A stretch of 64,000 nucleotides of DNA from Strigamia acuminata (taxonomy: Eukaryota; Arthropoda; Chilopoda; Geophilomorpha; Linotaeniidae): positions 3,116,259 to 3,180,258 of the forward strand of contig OX442320.1 in the NCBI GenBank assembly GCA_949358305.1. The letters run 5' to 3'. The position numbers and the translations under genes are program-made. Shown here piece after piece: positions 40,192 through 51,907 of this stretch. Numbering within the stretch: the stretch's first letter is position 1; each line of letters begins with the position of its first letter. Below the pieces are notes generated by a model. It ran no database searches and had not been told where the DNA came from. It saw nothing but the letters and a program-made list of their open reading frames with translations.

Positions 40192-40462
40192 TGCGGTATC
40201 AGGTTTTTGAGTTTCCAAGATGGCAAGAGAACCAGCACGAGCCTGAGCCGACCGGAGGTTGTGTGGTGTCTCGGGAAAAAGTTATTTGCAGTGCTCCAAA
40301 ATATGAAAGGCGGCAGCAAATGTTTTGTTAAATTTTCTTAGAAATTTGAAAGTCCAAGGTTCGAAAAATCGACGTGCGAGCCGACCCTGGGTTCTGGTCA
40401 GCGAGAAAAATAGAAGGTTGGGTAAAGAGTGCTGGAATGCAATTCGGGTTTGAATTTTGCAG

Positions 40463-40627
40463 GAACTGATAAAATTGTTCAAGTACGTAGTGAGGAATGT
40501 GGATAAGATCCTCGACTCTCCGTTCTTCCACGAAGAACAGAAGGAAGGCGAGACGTCCGGATGGCTGCCCAGTTGGCTCACGGAGAACTTTCAGGAAAAC
40601 TTATCGACCACCGCAGATGTGGATTAA
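40463..40627 (+). CDS. Last exon of a paralogue of the five-exon gene
   Basis: After the intron end GAATTTTGCAG an open exon of 54 codons plus stop begins ELIKLFKYVVRNVDKILDS. It ends with GWLPSWL and TTADVD, resembling DWMPSSL and TATDVN at the end of the gene at 21351-22227. The exon phase (0) and the acceptor sequence are also the same. No convincing upstream exon is found in 40192-40462. The other exons may lie on the far side of element 3, which suggests that element 3 landed inside or next to this gene. It may be functional if element 3 sits in an intron, or dead. Confidence 0.5.
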   Translation, partial: ELIKLFKYVVRNVDKILDSPFFHEEQKEGETSGWLPSWLTENFQENLSTTADVD

Positions 40628-40699
40628 TATATCGCTAGAGATAGAGATAGAGATATAATTTAACGCCCAAATTGAACGTGAATTGGAATCGGGTATAGT

Positions 40700-40915
40700 C
40701 ATTTTAGCGACGCTCATTTTAGCGACGCTCAGTTTAGCCACACAAAAACTTAGGTTTTAGCGACCAGTCGGCTCCAAAAAGTGGTTTTCATCAAAAAACC
40801 AGTAAGGTTAGGTTCGCGGGGGGTCAAGGGGGGGCGCAGCCCCCCCTTGTTAGTCATTCTTAGGAATTAAACCGTCGCTAAAATGAGCGTCGCTAAAATG
40901 GGCGTCGCTAAAATG
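40700..40915. mobile_element. Short MITE with GCGACGCTC tandem terminal repeats
   Basis: This 216-bp element has inverted ends built from repeats of CATTTTAGCGACGCTC. There are two and a partial at the left, and three in reverse at the right. The core is G-rich then C-rich and itself folds (GGGGGGGCGCAGCCCCCCC). I see no clear target duplication. No coding capacity. Confidence 0.6.
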
Positions 40916-41332
40916 TTGTACACCCATTGGAATCTGTTGTTTCTTGCCATTCAAATTTGTAATACGGAGTAATCTTGAGTAATAAATGTTGAGCGCTGTA
41001 GTCATTTACACATCATCAGTGTTGTATCGAACGCGAAGTCGCAAACTAATAGTTCACGTTCATGAACGACGTTCATTAGTGTTGGTTTATGACTATCAAG
41101 GCGCATCTGGCATTTGCACCCAAGACACATCTGGAGCGTGGACACTCCTTGTGGTTTTGGCCACGTCCTGTTTATTGTAACTTGCCTTACCCTTGTATAA
41201 AAGTTCAGTTAGTTTTTACCACTCAACCCATGTGCATCCCTTTTCCCATCTCTCACAAATAACACTCAAAAAGCTACAATTTGTTCTCATGGTCATGAAC
41301 GCAAACTTAAATGCGTTCCCAGGAGAAAAACG

Positions 41333-41529
41333 TTCTGCAGAATTCTGCATGCTCTGCAGAAAATTATTCTGCAGATAAAATTACCATATTCTGCAGAATT
41401 CTGCAAAAAAGTGTTAACTTTTTCTGCAGAATATTTTCGGCTAGCAATTTTTCTGCAGAATTCTGCAGAGAAAAAGGATTTTCTGCAGAATTTTTTCTGA
41501 TGGCAAATTTTCTGCAGAATTCTGCAGAT
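41333..41529. repeat. Cluster of ten CTGCAG palindromes
   Basis: The motif TTCTGCAGAA or CTGCAG occurs ten times in about 195 bp, often as the pair TTCTGCAGAATTCTGCAG, in an AT-rich background. Spacing is irregular, so it is a degenerate simple repeat and not a clean satellite. Confidence 0.6.
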
Positions 41530-41768
41530 TTTTTTTACCTGGGTTCACAATTTAGTGAACGAGATACAACACTGTGTTGTTTAAATGGTCAACAAGCAAA
41601 CATTAATGTTCTATTTATAAAACACCGTGCAATAACTTTAACGTCGTTTTATCTTAATTGTTTAGCGTTGGTGATCTTTCGAAGCGATAAGAAATATTTC
41701 ACCTTGAGATATAAAATAATCGCGTGCATTGGGAGCAATTTGATATCAAGGTTTGCGCAGAAGTGAAA

Positions 41769-42512
41769 ATGGTGTCGAAGAAATTAGTTGTCGTGGGCGA
41801 CGGCGCCGTCGGTAAAACATGTCTTCTCGTTGTGTACAGCAAAGATGAGTTTCCTGAAGGATACATCCCGACCGTGTTTGAGAACTATCTAGCCAGCGTC
41901 GAGATAAATGGGAAGGAGGTACGGGCAGGTGATTCGCTTGATTATCAATCACCTGACTTTCTTGTTTCAGGTACAACTGGATTTATGGGATACGGCCGGC
42001 CAAGAAGCTTACGATCAATTGAGACCGCTGTCATATCCGAATTCGGATGTCATACTAATTTGCCTCAGTATTGACAATCCAGATAATTTAGAAAATATTC
42101 GTGATAAATGGGCTCCAGAGATAAAACGTTACTGTCCAATGACTCCGGTCATCTTAGTAGGAAACATGAAGGTAAAAAATTAGTCGTGGTGGCATAAGAA
42201 GTATCTTAACAACTGTGTTATGAATGATCATTTTGTTTAGGATTTACGAAATGATCCCAAAACCATTGCTGAACTTGCGGCGAAAAAGCAGAAGCCGGTA
42301 TCACCGGAAGATGGTAAGGCTTTGGCCGAAGAGATTGATGCGGTTTGTTACATGGAGTGTTCCGCTAAGGAAAATATTGGAGTCAGAGAAGTATTTGAAG
42401 CCGCGGCTAGAGCAGCATTAAAGGTAATAATAAGAATTACAGTGGTTAAATGATTTTGTAAAGATTTTGGTTTTAGAAGCAGAGGAGGATTCCTAAATGT
42501 ACACTACTCTGA
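41769..42512 (+). CDS. Rho-family small GTPase (RhoA/Rho1-like), four exons
   Basis: The product is a Rho GTPase, a membrane-tethered switch controlling actin through GTP/GDP cycling. Exons 41769-41918, 41971-42171, 42241-42423 and 42477-42512 (introns 52, 69 and 53 nt, all phase 0, GT-AG) join to 189 residues. Visible are the P loop GDGAVGKT (10-17), switch I PTVFENY (34-40), switch II WDTAGQE (56-62), CSAK (157-160) and a C-terminal CTLL box (186-189). The final Leu predicts geranylgeranylation. YSKDEFP and LRPLSYP make it Rho-type and not Rac or Cdc42. The base-recognition motif is NMKD (115-118) where nearly all Rho proteins have NKKD. The basic stretch before the CAAX box is short. Length is close to the usual 192-193. 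An in-frame ATG at 41724 is less likely as the start. Confidence 0.92.
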
Positions 42513-43129
42513 TTCAATGCAGTGAGCTAGGAAAATGTTACTAGCATGAAAATGAATTTTTATTATTATTAGTTTCGCCATTGTAATATTTTATGTATAA
42601 TTTGTAAAGCATAAAATTGATTTCAAGAATTGTAGTCAAAAATTGGAGATTTTCTTAAAAGCTGGCGCTGTGTACCCACATCATGGCTCTGTTTACAACT
42701 GCTGCATGGTTGAGGTGTTGGTTGAGGTGGCTTTTTTATGTTGTGTTACTCAGTTCCTGGATGTATGACACAGGTAGAATTTTTTACATTCTAAAATGTA
42801 AATCATCTGTAAAAGAAGAGTATGTGCTTTGAAAATATTTTGCATAACTAATTTTTTAATTCAAAGGTTCCCAAAAGATTCACAAAAAAATTATAATTTT
42901 ATTTGTGCTGATTTGGTGTAACAAGTGGAAGACTTAATTATTATTAGTTAAGATCAAACATCTGGGTCTGAGGGGGGAAAATACTGCATTTTATGTCACA
43001 CATCATCCCAAGATTACCATTACAAATTAGAACTCCAGATCATCAAATTTAAGCATTGGAGCCATTGTATTTGTTGTGTTTCCGTCTTTGTTTTTAGTCA
43101 ATTCTAAAGAAATCTAATTGTTGTTTTAG

Positions 43130-43470
43130 CGCCGGGCAGTCATTGACCCAAAAATCTATATGTGTCACCCCGTATAAACGCCGGGCTTCAAATTGGTGCC
43201 GGGTAAACGTGAAATGGCTAATTACGTTCAGATAACGTTCTGGAAGTGCCGCTCACGTTTCAAATCTCTGTTTCTGACCATTTATTATCTGTTTGGTAGT
43301 TGTAGGTTGTTATGTTGTAAGTTTTAAAAAAATTATTTCCCAATAATTAATTTCGCACTTTTTATCTGGTTAAGCGTTGGGCCTGATTAAACGCCGGGTT
43401 TCATATTGCCGTCGGGTGGGTCGGCTAAAAAAAGATATAAATGCCCGGGCGTTTAAACGAGGCCGTGTGT
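43130..43470. repeat. Repeat-like patch with recurring GCCGGG/TAAACGCC motifs
   Basis: The motifs TAAACGCCGGG, TAGCGCCGGGC, GTGCCGGGTAAACG and GCCCGGGCGTTTAAACG recur in about 340 bp, with the last in inverted orientation. It may be a small MITE or TIR element. The ends are not clear. Confidence 0.3.
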
Positions 43471-45429
43471 GATACTGTTATGTGGATAATGGAGATGAAA
43501 TTATCTCGCAACAATGTTTGCCCAAGAAAATCAAACAGTATTTATTCAAACGGAAATTCTATGAGGAATATCCGAGATTAGACAATTATCAGAATTCAAA
43601 TCAATGTCAATATTACAGGCTTTCTTATCTACACAAACTAAACAAAATAAAGATAAAAGAGCTTAAACCTATAATACAAGAACTCACAAATACAAATTCA
43701 AACAGACACTAATATAACTTAAAATTGGAGTAATATTTTATCATTCTAGAACGGCCACTCTCTGTTTGAAGTTACATCCTGTCTTGAGTCCAAGAGAGAA
43801 CTGATTCCTGGCAGAGTTATAATCCTACAAGAAATCTCCCTTTCTACCTGTGGGAACTTAGTAGTTGGTCCCATTACATCATGGCCTGTACTGCCATCTA
43901 TTGGTACAATTTGGAAACTAATTATCTGAAATGCACGTTCAGGCACAGAATAAAACATACAGAATGGCAACTCCACATCTGACGTGAGACAACAAGAGAT
44001 GATGAAACAACTCCTATCTTATTAAAACTTAAAATCTATTTTATGTTAAACAAATGATTTCTTTACTTGGGTTTAAAAGGCATTCTTGTGTTCAAATTTG
44101 CATCAAAACAATGAATCTTCATGGTGATTTAAACTACTGAAATAAGACGTTTTCATGACGTTCTTGAGCCTCAGCAACATCAAAGGAACCGACACCGAGT
44201 TGCCATTCTGTATGTTTTATTCTGTGGTTCAGGGACGTCCGATTATCGGAGCGGCCGGTAATAATTTCATATAAAATGATTAGTATTTCGCCTGCTGGAT
44301 CTTGATAATTGATAATGGTGTCTAGGTGTAATGGTGTAATTGTGTAAAGGTGTCTAGAAAAGAAAGGTAGTTTGTTACAATTTGTTTAGACAAATCTGAG
44401 TGAGTTATTTCTAAAAATAATTATGCCAAAACTTCCAATACAAAAATAAAAATATTGTCAAACCTCCAATTAGCACCTCTTTCTTATTGACACCTGCTTG
44501 GCAATTAAAATACAGAAAATATTCTAAATTTGCTACAAATTGTGCACAACCCCTAAAGAACAAGTAGAATGGCTCTAACCACTGGTGATAGAAGCATGAA
44601 CTTCTCACATTGGAGAATGTGAAGATTTTTAGAGTGAACAACTAGCTAGGATTAAACAGATTAAGCAGGCTTATGAATAAATTCAGAATCATTCTGACAG
44701 CTACAATTAAGACACACAAATGCACCAACCAACAGATAAAGAAAGAAGAAAATAACCTGATCAAAGTATGAATAAATTTTCTGCTGATATTCGGAAACAT
44801 TTTATTCCATCATTCTTTTAAAATAATATAATTTTAAAAATAAATAAATTTAATTTTCCACCATTCCTTAGTCAGAGGTCTAGTAGATTTGAAGCCAAAT
44901 GGGTTTGCTTGGAAGATTGTTTTATTCCATGTTCTAATTTGTCTTTGGGCAGCATTAAAGATGGATGACAAGGCAATTGAAGTGAAGGCAGTCCCTAAGG
45001 ACATGCTGGGATGCTCAACTCCCTTTCAATTAAGGTGGGTTTGAGGTTGGCTCCCAATTTGTCTCAGCCTGCTTAGTTGGCTGCAACGCCATTTGTCAAC
45101 AACAAATGGCTATCAACACACCACTTGAATTGGAAAAAATGACAAGTCAACTAAATCATCATCAACTTTTATTTTTAGAATCAAAACCCGCTTCAAACCA
45201 AACTTAAGAAAGAAATAAATAATTGTCATGTTGCTTTCTTGAACAGCAATAAGAGTTAAGTCACATAAACAAGAAAAAAGTTAGACATCTTAGTCAGGGT
45301 TGTGGTCTGTCGTCTGTCGTCTTTCGAGCGAAAGAATCCTTACCCAGCAAAAAATAATACAAATGAATAGAGGTATCACAAATTTGATGATGGGAGCAAA
45401 TAGGAAGTGGGGTAAGGGCAACCCAAAAC

Positions 45430-45590
45430 TGACCCCAAATTTGACCTTCAAGGTGATCTTCAAGGTCATTCATCTGGCAACTTGTAAACTATTAGAGATA
45501 GAGCAAAATTTTCAATTACAAAGTTGTAGAACACCATCAAATTAGCTTAAAACATTAATTTGGTTTAAATTATTTCAGTAGTTAAGAAAA
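45430..45590 (+). repeat. Relic of the 22.4-kb foldback MITE family
   Basis: The stretch from about AATTTGACCTTCAAGGTG to CAAAGTTGTAGAACACC aligns by eye with the left arm of the MITE at 22417. Shared blocks are AATTTGACCT, ATCTTCAAGGTCATCCAT, AGAGCAAAA and AAAGTTGTAGA. The second arm and the ends are lost. Confidence 0.55.
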
Positions 45591-46959
45591 AATTATCAAA
45601 ATTTAAAAATCTAGCCGAGTAAAAACGTAATCGCATTCCGTGTTTTTGTCTAGATGGTCCGATCCTAAGGTTGGGGCCATAAGGTGGTATGTAGTGACCT
45701 TTGTAGTCGTCTAGACAGCACCAACATTCTAAGCATGACACAATGACCTAAAGAAAAACACGAAGAGCAAAATTCATCAATCAACTGCAGCCATTTTTTT
45801 TGTTGGTAATGTTTGCGAAAGGACACAGCATAGACAATTAGGCTTCCCTTTGCTAATCTCCTGTCTTTGTTGACCAGCATCAAGACATTTCGATTTTCTT
45901 ATCCGAATTGGAAATAACATGGTTGCCATTAAGCTTCACTGCAAGTCTTAAGCATCGACTGGACTGTACATCATATCTACAAGAAGGGAGCAGAGATAAA
46001 TTGCTAATAAAATGGTAATAAGTCAGCACAATAAATGATTGCAATAAATAAACATGTTTGCAGCCATATCTTGTGTCAAGACAAGTCGGTTGTGAGTGAG
46101 TGGTTAAATGTTCAACTTCATTTTTCTCCATCTTTTCCCCATTTTCTCCTTTGCCCTTCTCTTTTTTTATATGTATTATTCATGCTTACCTCCTTTTTTC
46201 TCTTGTGTGGACATTAATCACCCAACATATCAAATACCAACATGTAATTCTCTTGTTTTGCCATTTTTATTTTTTTTCCAAAATTCAATTTTTTTTTTTT
46301 TTTTTTTTTATTTGTTAAAATAAATTTTTAAATCAATGATGGGGGTTGTCAATACAAAGCTCTTGGGAATCCCGAGTTGTGTTTTTGCTGGAAAAAACAC
46401 ATTTTTTTTTCTAATATTTTTATTTTCTTATCAATTTTTTTTTTGCTCCATTTTTTATTTTTATTTTTTTAAGTTTCGCATTTTGGTTTTAATTCTGGTT
46501 TTATCTGTCGCCATTAGAGGGAGAATCTGATGTGGCGCATGGGGCAGGATGGGAGGGAAGAGCGGAAATTTGCAGTGAGGGAAACGGAGTTTTACTCTTC
46601 TACTTCTCTTTTGCTCAATGTTCCGTGGTCGGATTGGTCGTTAGCAACATCCGGGATCTGTGCGCGTTGCTTGGCGACTAGATACGAGACTTCCGTGAGT
46701 TGGAAATGTTTTTTTCTTTTTCTTTTTCTTCTGGTCCCTGTTTTCCGAAGTATTTTTCAAAATACTTTGAATGGAAACGCTGATTCGGCTAAAATATGAG
46801 TTTCTATAAAATAAAAAAATGGAATGTCCGGCGATGGAAAAAATAGTTTCAGAGATTAGAACTTTAGGTTATCTTATGGATGCTGGAGTGAACTCGCCGG
46901 AGACTCAACTCTCTGAAGGAATGAGAAAAACAGTGCGCCTGAGCTAAATATCCACTAAT

Positions 46960-47265
46960 AAATGCAGTTTTTCGACTAAAATTATCATTCTTACATGCAA
47001 AAATGTAGTGTTTTGATTGAAATATTATTTTTACACATTAAAAATGTAGTTTTTCAACTAAAATACCAATTTTACACATTTAAAATGTAGTTTTTCAACT
47101 AAAATACCGTTTTTACACATTAAAAATGTAGTTTTTCATCTAAAATACCATTCTTACACATTAAAAATGTAGTTTTTCAACTAAAATACCTTTTTTATAC
47201 ATTAAAAAATGTTTTTTTCCGACTAAAATATCATTTTTGCGCATAAAAATGCTATATTTCATAAA
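46960..47265. repeat. 41-bp minisatellite, about seven units
   Basis: Units begin AAATGTAGTTTTTCAACTAA and run to ACACATTA, with starts at 46960, 47001, 47042, 47083, 47124, 47165, 47207 and a last partial near 47247. The period is 41 bp with small variation. Units diverge more at both ends than in the middle. It is AT-rich and non-coding. Confidence 0.85.
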
Positions 47266-50200
47266 ATTCTAGCACTTATACATAAAGTTTTTTTCCTAAA
47301 ATAAACCTTTTTCCACCTAGTGGTCTCAAAATTCACTAAAAATTGCGAGTTTTACTTCGCAAAGATTAATTTTTACAGCAAAACTCCATTTTTTTTTGCA
47401 CATTATCGCATGTTTTACCTTAAAAATGTTAATTTTTGTGGCTTTACGTTGCAAAACTTGGCACCGAGCCTGAGATAAGTCGTAATTTCAACGCGATCCA
47501 TCATTACAATTAAAGTAATTAACTATGAAACGACCTATATTACATTCCACAATTTAGATTTCATTTTACAAATTTTCTAAAACTTCTGTCACCTTTAAAA
47601 GACAAAAGAATTCGCAGAAAAAAAGAAAAGAAAAATAGAGTACGCACAGCTCATTAGCGCAATGAGTTGAGTCAATGGCAAATTAATTGCTCTCGCATTA
47701 GCCAGGTGGAGCAGCGATAAGGAAATCAACGAACAACAACATTACAGATATGTTTAAAAACTAATTAAGCTGCAAACTCCTTCCCACCCGCCCACACTAC
47801 ACATCCAGAATGAATAAATACTCAGCCCCGACATATAGGCACTACGAATTTCGTATTTCATTTCCCATGTCAATTGTACAAGTGATGAAAGTGCAAAAAT
47901 GAAATAAAATAAAAATTGATTTATGGAATTTCCCAAAACGCGCCCTCTATCTGCGAAGAGAGCGAGGGAATCAAGTTAAATCAAGCTCACTTTTTCCTTT
48001 TTTCCTTTTCCCTGCCAATGTTTATTTCCTTGTTCCGCAGAGTGTGAATAAAAGAAATTGAACTCATAACTTCAAAATCCAGAAAATATTTTTTATTTTC
48101 TAAATTTATTTATTCATGTAAAATGGCGGATAAATTATTCAAAATGAAATCACATTTCCAGCCGTTTGTTTTTCTCCTTCGGAGTTTTTGAATATTTACA
48201 AGAACTATTGGAAGCTGTGGATGGAATGCAGCGAAGGTGATGGTGGGAAGTGCAGGGGCAGCGGTGGAAAGTAATGTCACGTAATGACGCCGCAGGCATC
48301 GGCATTGGCGGGCCTCTATTAAAAGTGACGATGACAAATGACCTCGAACAGCGTACCTAGGAGCTGGGTATTTGTCAAGACCTTAGCACTGTTTTTAAAG
48401 TGCAATCTATCCAATTTTTTGGAGATACGGCTTTTAAAGTAATTAGTTATGTATTTGATATTTGTCGATTGAGTAAATTTGCAGCAGCTTGGAGCATTTC
48501 AGGTAGGAAAATGAAGAATTTAACTGCTCCATATTGCATATTTGCATTTGTATTCAATTTACCTTCATATTAAAACTCGCTGATTTAAATATTGTTAAGC
48601 GATACGGATCGGCCGATAAGCGGAACGGTCTGATGGACGCTCATCTTTGAATTCGCTCATTACCACATTTCTACAAATTTAATGAAAACACATAATTAAT
48701 CAAAAATTTAAATTTTTTTGAGCTAAAAAAAATTAATTTCTGGCAAAATAATGAATTATGACCATTCAAACAACTAATGAGGTCATTTTACACCAGTCCA
48801 CATGTTTCCAGACCATTCTTACAACTTCCAATAAGTGTTTGGTATATTCTTATTATTGCTGCCTTTATTAATAAAGACTGACCAACATGCAGGCAGTACA
48901 TGGTTATCACAGTGGCGAATTTTAATTTTATTTTTCTTAATATTCTGGCTTTGCATCTCCCACATCTTTTAAACTGTGAATTTTTTATGAAATGCTCCAC
49001 CTTGCAGTAAAAATGAAAATTAAATTAAGCATCCCTAGAAATCCTTGAAGGTAAAGTGCTATTACAGCCTGTCTGTTGCAATTCAACATTTGGTGTCTTT
49101 CGCTTAAAACATGGCAAAATTTCTACACATTATTTTAAAATAGAACAAAACTTTTCTAAAACTTTCTAAATTAGAAAAGCCCATTACTACAAGTAAGCAT
49201 AGTAATAAAAGCAATTTTAAATGCTGGTTTGAGTCAGGTTAATTCAATAAACATTTAGTAATTGAGTGCAGTCCATTCAAATGTCTTTTTAGTTTCAACA
49301 AATGACTCTTGAACACATTCTTCTGCAACAAGTAAAATCAATACAAAGAGCTAAATCCACTTGCTGATCTATTTAAATTACAAGAGTGGCAATAAAAGAG
49401 AGGATCAATCCATCTTCCAACATATTTTCTTGCAGTGGCAGAAATAGAGGACAATTTTTCCAATAGAAATTTTTAAAAAAAAGTCTCTCCTATTATATTC
49501 ACAAGTGCACAATTTCAATTTCAATAAACTCCCCCATTGTTCTTTTTAAACCCAACTGACAAATTCAACACTAATCATTCACCAAAAGCAGGCTTAGTTG
49601 GTGGATTAAGCCCCATAAGCTGCACAACAAAACAACAGAGTGAAAGGATCAAATGAAGGCTGATGGACAAATTTGCCTCTTGAGCATAGGAAAAGATGTC
49701 ACCAACTGCATTGTCCTGCAGCAAATCCGTGAGGAAATGGAGGGGAACATCATAAAGGAGCATCCCAACACCTGCAGAGTTTCCCTAGCACTGAATCAAA
49801 AGGAGCAGAAAACTGCAAGAGGACATGTTTTAATATAATACAGGTCTTATAATTGGTTTGTTGTGAGAGGTTTAGAGTGGGGTGTTTTGAAAGCCCAGCG
49901 AGGAGGATGTGCAGTTTGTTAAATGGAGGTATGTGTGGGAATTCACGTGGAAGAGCTCTTTAAGTCCCTGTCTGTGCTCATCTGGTTGTGGGCGTCGGAG
50001 TGAACTCGAATGGAATGATGGGAAGTGTTTATTGCAAAAGCGGGGAGTAGTTCAAGTGGAAATTATAGACACAGTGGGTTTAATCATATGGGAACCCGTT
50101 CCGAGCCTCAAAACATCGTTATTATAAATTTTATCGAAGACCGGCTATCTTCCAACGGGTGAAGATCCGCTTTCTAGAAACCCAAACTGAGTTTTGCAAG

Positions 50201-51907
50201 AAGCTATATCCACTTTATCAACATTTAGTCATGTTTTTACACAAATTTCTTGCTCACTGTGTAGCATCTTGTGTCGATAAAGAAATTCCATAAGCAGAAG
50301 ATTCTACATCTAAAAAATTCTGCATCGAACTTTTATTTAATATATGAATTTTGCATACATTTTGATTAAATTGATGTAGAAGAATTATCTCTGTGAAAAC
50401 TAGCAAGTTTTAGGTTAGAAGGGAGTGTGGGCACCAACAGAGAAGACAACATTTGGGAGGCGCTTTTCTATTGAGATTGGATGACCCTCGTCCAGATGTC
50501 CAGTTTGACCCATATTCTTGTTTTTACTTGTGTAAACCCCTAAAATGTTATAATAAATGCTTGTGTTACCTTGTTAACCACGTTTTTGTCAGTTTCTGAG
50601 AAATTAAACTAGAAATTCACAATTTGGTTCAAATTTACTCATTTTTTAAAATAATTTTTGCTTTAAAGTAGTTTTGAGATTAACTCAGATTTTTTGTTAT
50701 TACTAGTATATGAGCAAAAGAAAGTTGGAAAGCACCTCATTCCAAAACCATTAGAGTAATAATTAAGTGCTCAAATTGGTCAATTAGACAGTCAAACCCT
50801 TTCAATTTACTCCAAAAAAGAACCTTAACTCTGCTACTTGCATTGCATCAATTCTAATGACATTTTGGACTTTCCCCCCCTTTTTTCCTGACTAACTTTC
50901 AATTTAATTTGCATTTTTATTCGTCACGTGGTCCCAAGCAGGTGAAGAAATCTTATTTCTTCACTTCATGCATGCCAATGCACGCAGATATTTCCACCAT
51001 TACCCAATTTTCTAGTAATCTCAACATGTCACTTAGTAAACATCTCATTTCCTCCCCTTTACTTGCACAAAACCATCAGTAGAACCCAGGATCGCCTTTC
51101 TGTTTAATATTAATAGCATATTTTTTTGTAGGTAGAAATTCCAGAAACTCAGCAATTTGAAATTAACAGGAAAAGATTGATTTATTCCAAAACGGCCTCC
51201 TCTGGTGGTGCAAATTGTCACTAAAGTGAAAGGCTTGATTCATCAAAAGTTTACTGCTGCATGTACTTCTCTTTTCCCATCTTCTTCTCAGGTCTGTAAA
51301 AGAGCAAAAAAAAAAGTATGTTTAATATGGATTTATGCAGCAAATGATGAGAGGCATTGCAAGCCAAACTTCAACATTTCCTGCAATCAGAAAGAAATGA
51401 TGCCGAGTGACAGCCAACATTCATCCATGTGAAGAAACAGGAAAATGCCTTGCACCAGGAAAGGAGGGGATCTCTTTCTAGATTTATTCCGCCTCCAAAA
51501 GGTTGCAACTCCTATTTATCATGGAAAGGCAATAATTTGCATTTTCCCCCACCCAGAAAGTGACGAAAACGGTGCAGTTTTTGACTGTGCCATTTAGAAG
51601 AAGATTCATCCCAATTAGTAAAAACAAGCAGACACATTTAAAAATAGTATATTATAAACATGCTAAAAATGCCCAAATATGCAGACTGTCAGTTTAAAAT
51701 AAAAATAACTTGACATTTATTTTTAAAAATTCATTATAAATAAGTGGACACAGTTTATATTGATGTTTGGTTTTCTATCTATTCATTTTTATAAAAAGAA
51801 AACTCATTTTCAACATCAACAGGATTTAAAAAAGTTATTTAATATTCTAAATGCACTTCAAACACATTTTACATACACAATTTAAATCCAAAAGGTGTAC
51901 ACTAAGC
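47266..51907. other. Long AT-rich non-coding stretch
   Basis: No gene, RNA gene or intact element is recognised in this 4.6-kb stretch. Open frames are at most about 75 codons and show no motif. A block at 50571-50695 (GTTAACCACGTTTTTG onward) is a diverged copy of the upstream block found at 21076 and 24291 near the small-gene family. Confidence 0.5.
50571..50695 (+). repeat. Diverged copy of the small-gene upstream block
   Basis: GTTAACCACGTTTTTG, GAGAAATTAAAC and TTTAAAGTAGTTTTGAGATTA match in order the blocks at 24287-24400. It may mark another lost copy or a dispersed repeat shared by these loci. Confidence 0.4.

Larger units (their letters stand above)
40628..41768. other. Non-coding stretch between the paralogue exon and the Rho gene
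   Basis: It holds the MITE at 40700-40915. At about 40950-41000 a likely 3' UTR block resembles 20530-20640. It also holds the CTGCAG-rich patch at 41333-41529 and presumably the Rho promoter and 5' UTR. No further gene is seen. Confidence 0.5.
42513..46959. other. Long non-coding stretch downstream of the Rho gene
   Basis: No gene is recognised. It includes the 3' UTR of the Rho gene, a GCCGGG-rich patch (43130-43470), a 30-bp inverted repeat pair (43944-43973 and 44197-44226), a relic MITE (45430-45590) and T-rich tracts near 46270-46470. An 89-codon frame at 46530-46799 and a 42-codon frame at 46819-46947 lack supporting signals. Confidence 0.5.

Noticed and set aside
41724-41768. Upstream in-frame ATG as start of the Rho gene
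   Set aside because: It would add 15 residues before the P loop, which Rho proteins do not have; the ATG at 41769 gives the usual N-terminus.
43482-43712. A 76-codon plus-strand frame
   Set aside because: Lys/Asn/Tyr-rich composition typical of AT-rich non-coding DNA; no motif.
46530-46799. An 89-codon plus-strand frame
   Set aside because: No recognised motif, no splice context and low-complexity surroundings.
46960-47265. A CRISPR-like array
   Set aside because: The units are directly adjacent with no unique spacers, and the genome is eukaryotic; it is a minisatellite.
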